A stretch of DNA of 64,000 bases, taken from contig JACPOV010000008.1 in assembly GCA_016191325.1 (NCBI GenBank), forward strand, positions 1 through 64,000, written 5' to 3'. Each line of letters starts with the position of its first letter. The first letter of the stretch is position 1. The position numbers were made by a program, and so were the translations under genes. Positions 62,094 through 64,000 of the stretch are shown here, piece after piece. The notes under the pieces were generated by a model that saw only the letters and a list, made by a program, of their open reading frames with translations, made no database searches and was not told the origin of the DNA. The stretch is from Candidatus Dependentiae bacterium (GTDB lineage: Bacteria; Babelota; Babeliae; Babelales; JACPOV01).

Positions 62094-62483
62094 ATGAACT
62101 TTAATCTTCGTGTATCAATGGTAAGTTTGATGCACAATAAACTTGATGCGGGAATTGCTTTCTATTCAATGTTGGGTATTCCCTTAACCTTTCAAGTTCC
62201 AGCAAAATGGGCAGAATTTGATTTGCACGGGGTAAAGCTCTTTCTTTATCAAGTTGATGAGGAGCTTCCGGATCATTACAGCGGTCTTGTTTTGCATGTT
62301 GATGATGTCGCCAAATTTTACGAAGAGTTTAAAGAGAAAATTACGTTCGTCACCCCACCTACCGATCTTGAATATGCGTATATTGCTCGTATAAAAGACC
62401 CCGGCAATAATATCATTGGTTTAGTGCAGCCAACTCCTGAAAGAGTAAAGGCGGCGATGGACCAGGCGAAAACAGGTATTTAG
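62094..62483 (+). CDS. VOC/glyoxalase-fold protein
   Basis: A 129-residue protein starting at ATG 62094 behind CAGGAG. Two half-repeats of the VOC fold are visible: LDAGIAFYSMLGIPLTFQVP and VLHVDDVAKFYEEFKEKI, with strands FDLHGVKLFLYQ and IKDPGNNIIGLVQP. The glyoxalase I Glu/His ligands are not all present, so this is an orphan VOC protein (dioxygenase, epimerase or resistance type) of unknown substrate. Confidence 0.88.
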   Translation: MNFNLRVSMVSLMHNKLDAGIAFYSMLGIPLTFQVPAKWAEFDLHGVKLFLYQVDEELPDHYSGLVLHVDDVAKFYEEFKEKITFVTPPTDLEYAYIARIKDPGNNIIGLVQPTPERVKAAMDQAKTGI

Positions 62484-62593
62484 GAGAAAGTCTCCCTAAG
62501 TAGTGGGGAATTCTAGGGTCATTCGCACATATGTTTTTGTGGCTAAAATATACACCGTTTCCTGTATAAAAGTTGAGTGCTTTGATGTAAATA

Positions 62594-62621
62594 TTGCAAA
62601 GCAGAGACTTTTAAGTATACT
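62594..62621 (+). promoter_or_regulatory. Probable groESL promoter
   Basis: TTGCAA (62594-62599) and TATACT (62616-62621) are 16 bp apart, giving an expected transcript start near 62628. No CIRCE element (TTAGCACTC-N9-GAGTGCTAA) is visible. Confidence 0.6.
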
Positions 62622-62623
62622 GG

Positions 62624-62661
62624 AAACAGGGAGTTTTTTAGATAGAAAGTTCTCCCTGTTT
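62624..62661 (+). promoter_or_regulatory. 10-bp inverted repeat at the groESL transcript start
   Basis: AAACAGGGAG (62624-62633) and CTCCCTGTTT (62652-62661) flank an 18-nt spacer directly after the -10 box. It could be an operator or a 5'-UTR stem; it is unlike CIRCE in sequence and spacer. Confidence 0.6.
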
Positions 62662-62710
62662 TTGAAAGAATTTCTCTAAAAAAACGGCATACATTCTTTA
62701 AGGAGGCCTC

Positions 62711-63004
62711 ATGTACGATAAACTGACTCCTTTGGCAGACCGAGTTCTGCTTAAAAGGTTAGAAGTAGAAGAAAAAACAGCTGGTGGGCTTTATATCCCT
62801 GAAGTTGCTAAAGAAAAAGCACAAACCTACAAAGTGGTAAAAGTAGGACCAGGAAAAACAACCAGCGAAGGAAGAAACCTTCCGATGACTGTTAAGGCGA
62901 ATGACATTGTCTTCGTTCCAAAATATGCAGGCACAGAAGCTGGTAATGAATATCTTATTGTTAAAGAAGATGAAATTTTAGGCGTGGTTGGATCTAACTT
63001 ATAA
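62711..63004 (+). CDS. groES: Co-chaperonin GroES
   Basis: A 97-residue lid for GroEL. It has the N-terminal LTPLADRVLLKRLEVEEKTA, the mobile-loop segment with GGLYIPE, and the C-terminal EYLIVKEDEILGVV. An ideal AAGGAGG lies 8 bp before the ATG. groEL follows after 33 bp. Together with the promoter and inverted repeat upstream, this is the groESL operon. Confidence 0.97.
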   Translation: MYDKLTPLADRVLLKRLEVEEKTAGGLYIPEVAKEKAQTYKVVKVGPGKTTSEGRNLPMTVKANDIVFVPKYAGTEAGNEYLIVKEDEILGVVGSNL

Positions 63005-63031
63005 GATCATGCCGGTTTGTTCTAGGAGTAA

Positions 63032-64000
<969 letters not shown>

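Noticed and set aside
62481-62502. Strong terminator after the VOC gene
   Set aside because: TTAGGAGAAAGTCTCCCTAAG pairs only imperfectly and no T-run follows; not convincing enough to list.
62570-62600. CIRCE operator upstream of groES
   Set aside because: GAGTGCTTT resembles half a CIRCE arm, but no matching TTAGCACTC half lies 9 bp away.

Overview
The window looks like part of a compact, AT-rich genome of an intracellular or host-associated bacterium. The best fit is Candidatus Dependentiae (TM6) or a similar protist-associated lineage; this is inferred from gene content, not from a marker gene. Supporting features are short intergenic gaps, many small secreted proteins without recognisable families, tandem secreted beta-helix paralogs, an ankyrin lipoprotein, two deoxynucleoside kinases for nucleoside salvage, and several eukaryote-directed enzyme folds carrying export signals. 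Outer-membrane barrel-like proteins ending in Phe suggest a diderm envelope. ftsQAZ, alanine racemase and an amidase-like protein suggest peptidoglycan is made.

Layout. 1-14.7 kb: nine same-strand genes for secreted right-handed beta-helix proteins. The first is cut by the window edge and carries an NGTF repeat domain. The seventh is broken by a perfect 38-bp tandem duplication. 14.8-17.9 kb: ftsQ-ftsA-ftsZ on the minus strand, converging on the array. 18-29.9 kb: rlmB, alr, two deoxynucleoside kinases, an amidase-like/GerMN-like pair behind recD2, an outer-membrane-like protein and secreted unknowns. 30-33.2 kb: a partial F-type ATP synthase operon (c, b, b', delta, alpha) whose c subunit carries the full sodium-binding signature; a, gamma, beta and epsilon are not adjacent. 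33.3-37.5 kb: tRNA-Arg(TCT) followed by a decayed integrated element with serine recombinase fragments, two 174-bp repeats, a DUF4177 gene without a start, a hairpin-rich patch and small accessory genes (HVA1, DUF488).

37.5-48.6 kb: mixed housekeeping and transport genes: ung, an ABC-2 exporter, MepB, DUF202, a VIT1-type transporter, arfB, a cupin, a DAO-type oxidoreductase, a 12-cysteine mini-protein and a coupled pair of exported flavodoxin-fold proteins. 48.6-61.3 kb: a zone rich in exported proteins that could act on a host or the envelope: a kinase-fold protein, MsrAB, a SET-domain protein, a ubiquitin-like small protein (its paralog lies at 46.8 kb), an FKBP lipoprotein, a CBM2-CBM2-FN3-FN3-GH18 chitinase, a phospholipase D-like protein and an ankyrin lipoprotein, with an aquaporin and a membrane thioredoxin between them. 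61.3-64 kb: rpe, a VOC protein and groES-groEL, whose promoter is followed by a 10-bp inverted repeat unlike CIRCE. groEL runs off the window.

Taken together, the visible genes cover cell division, wall turnover, nucleotide salvage, ion-coupled ATP synthesis, oxidative repair and a large exported repertoire. The most unusual items are the beta-helix array with its NGTF repeat gene and reversible-looking frameshift, the sodium-type c ring in a split ATP synthase locus, the exported eukaryotic-fold enzymes, and the decayed tRNA-Arg element with its odd duplicated recombinase start.
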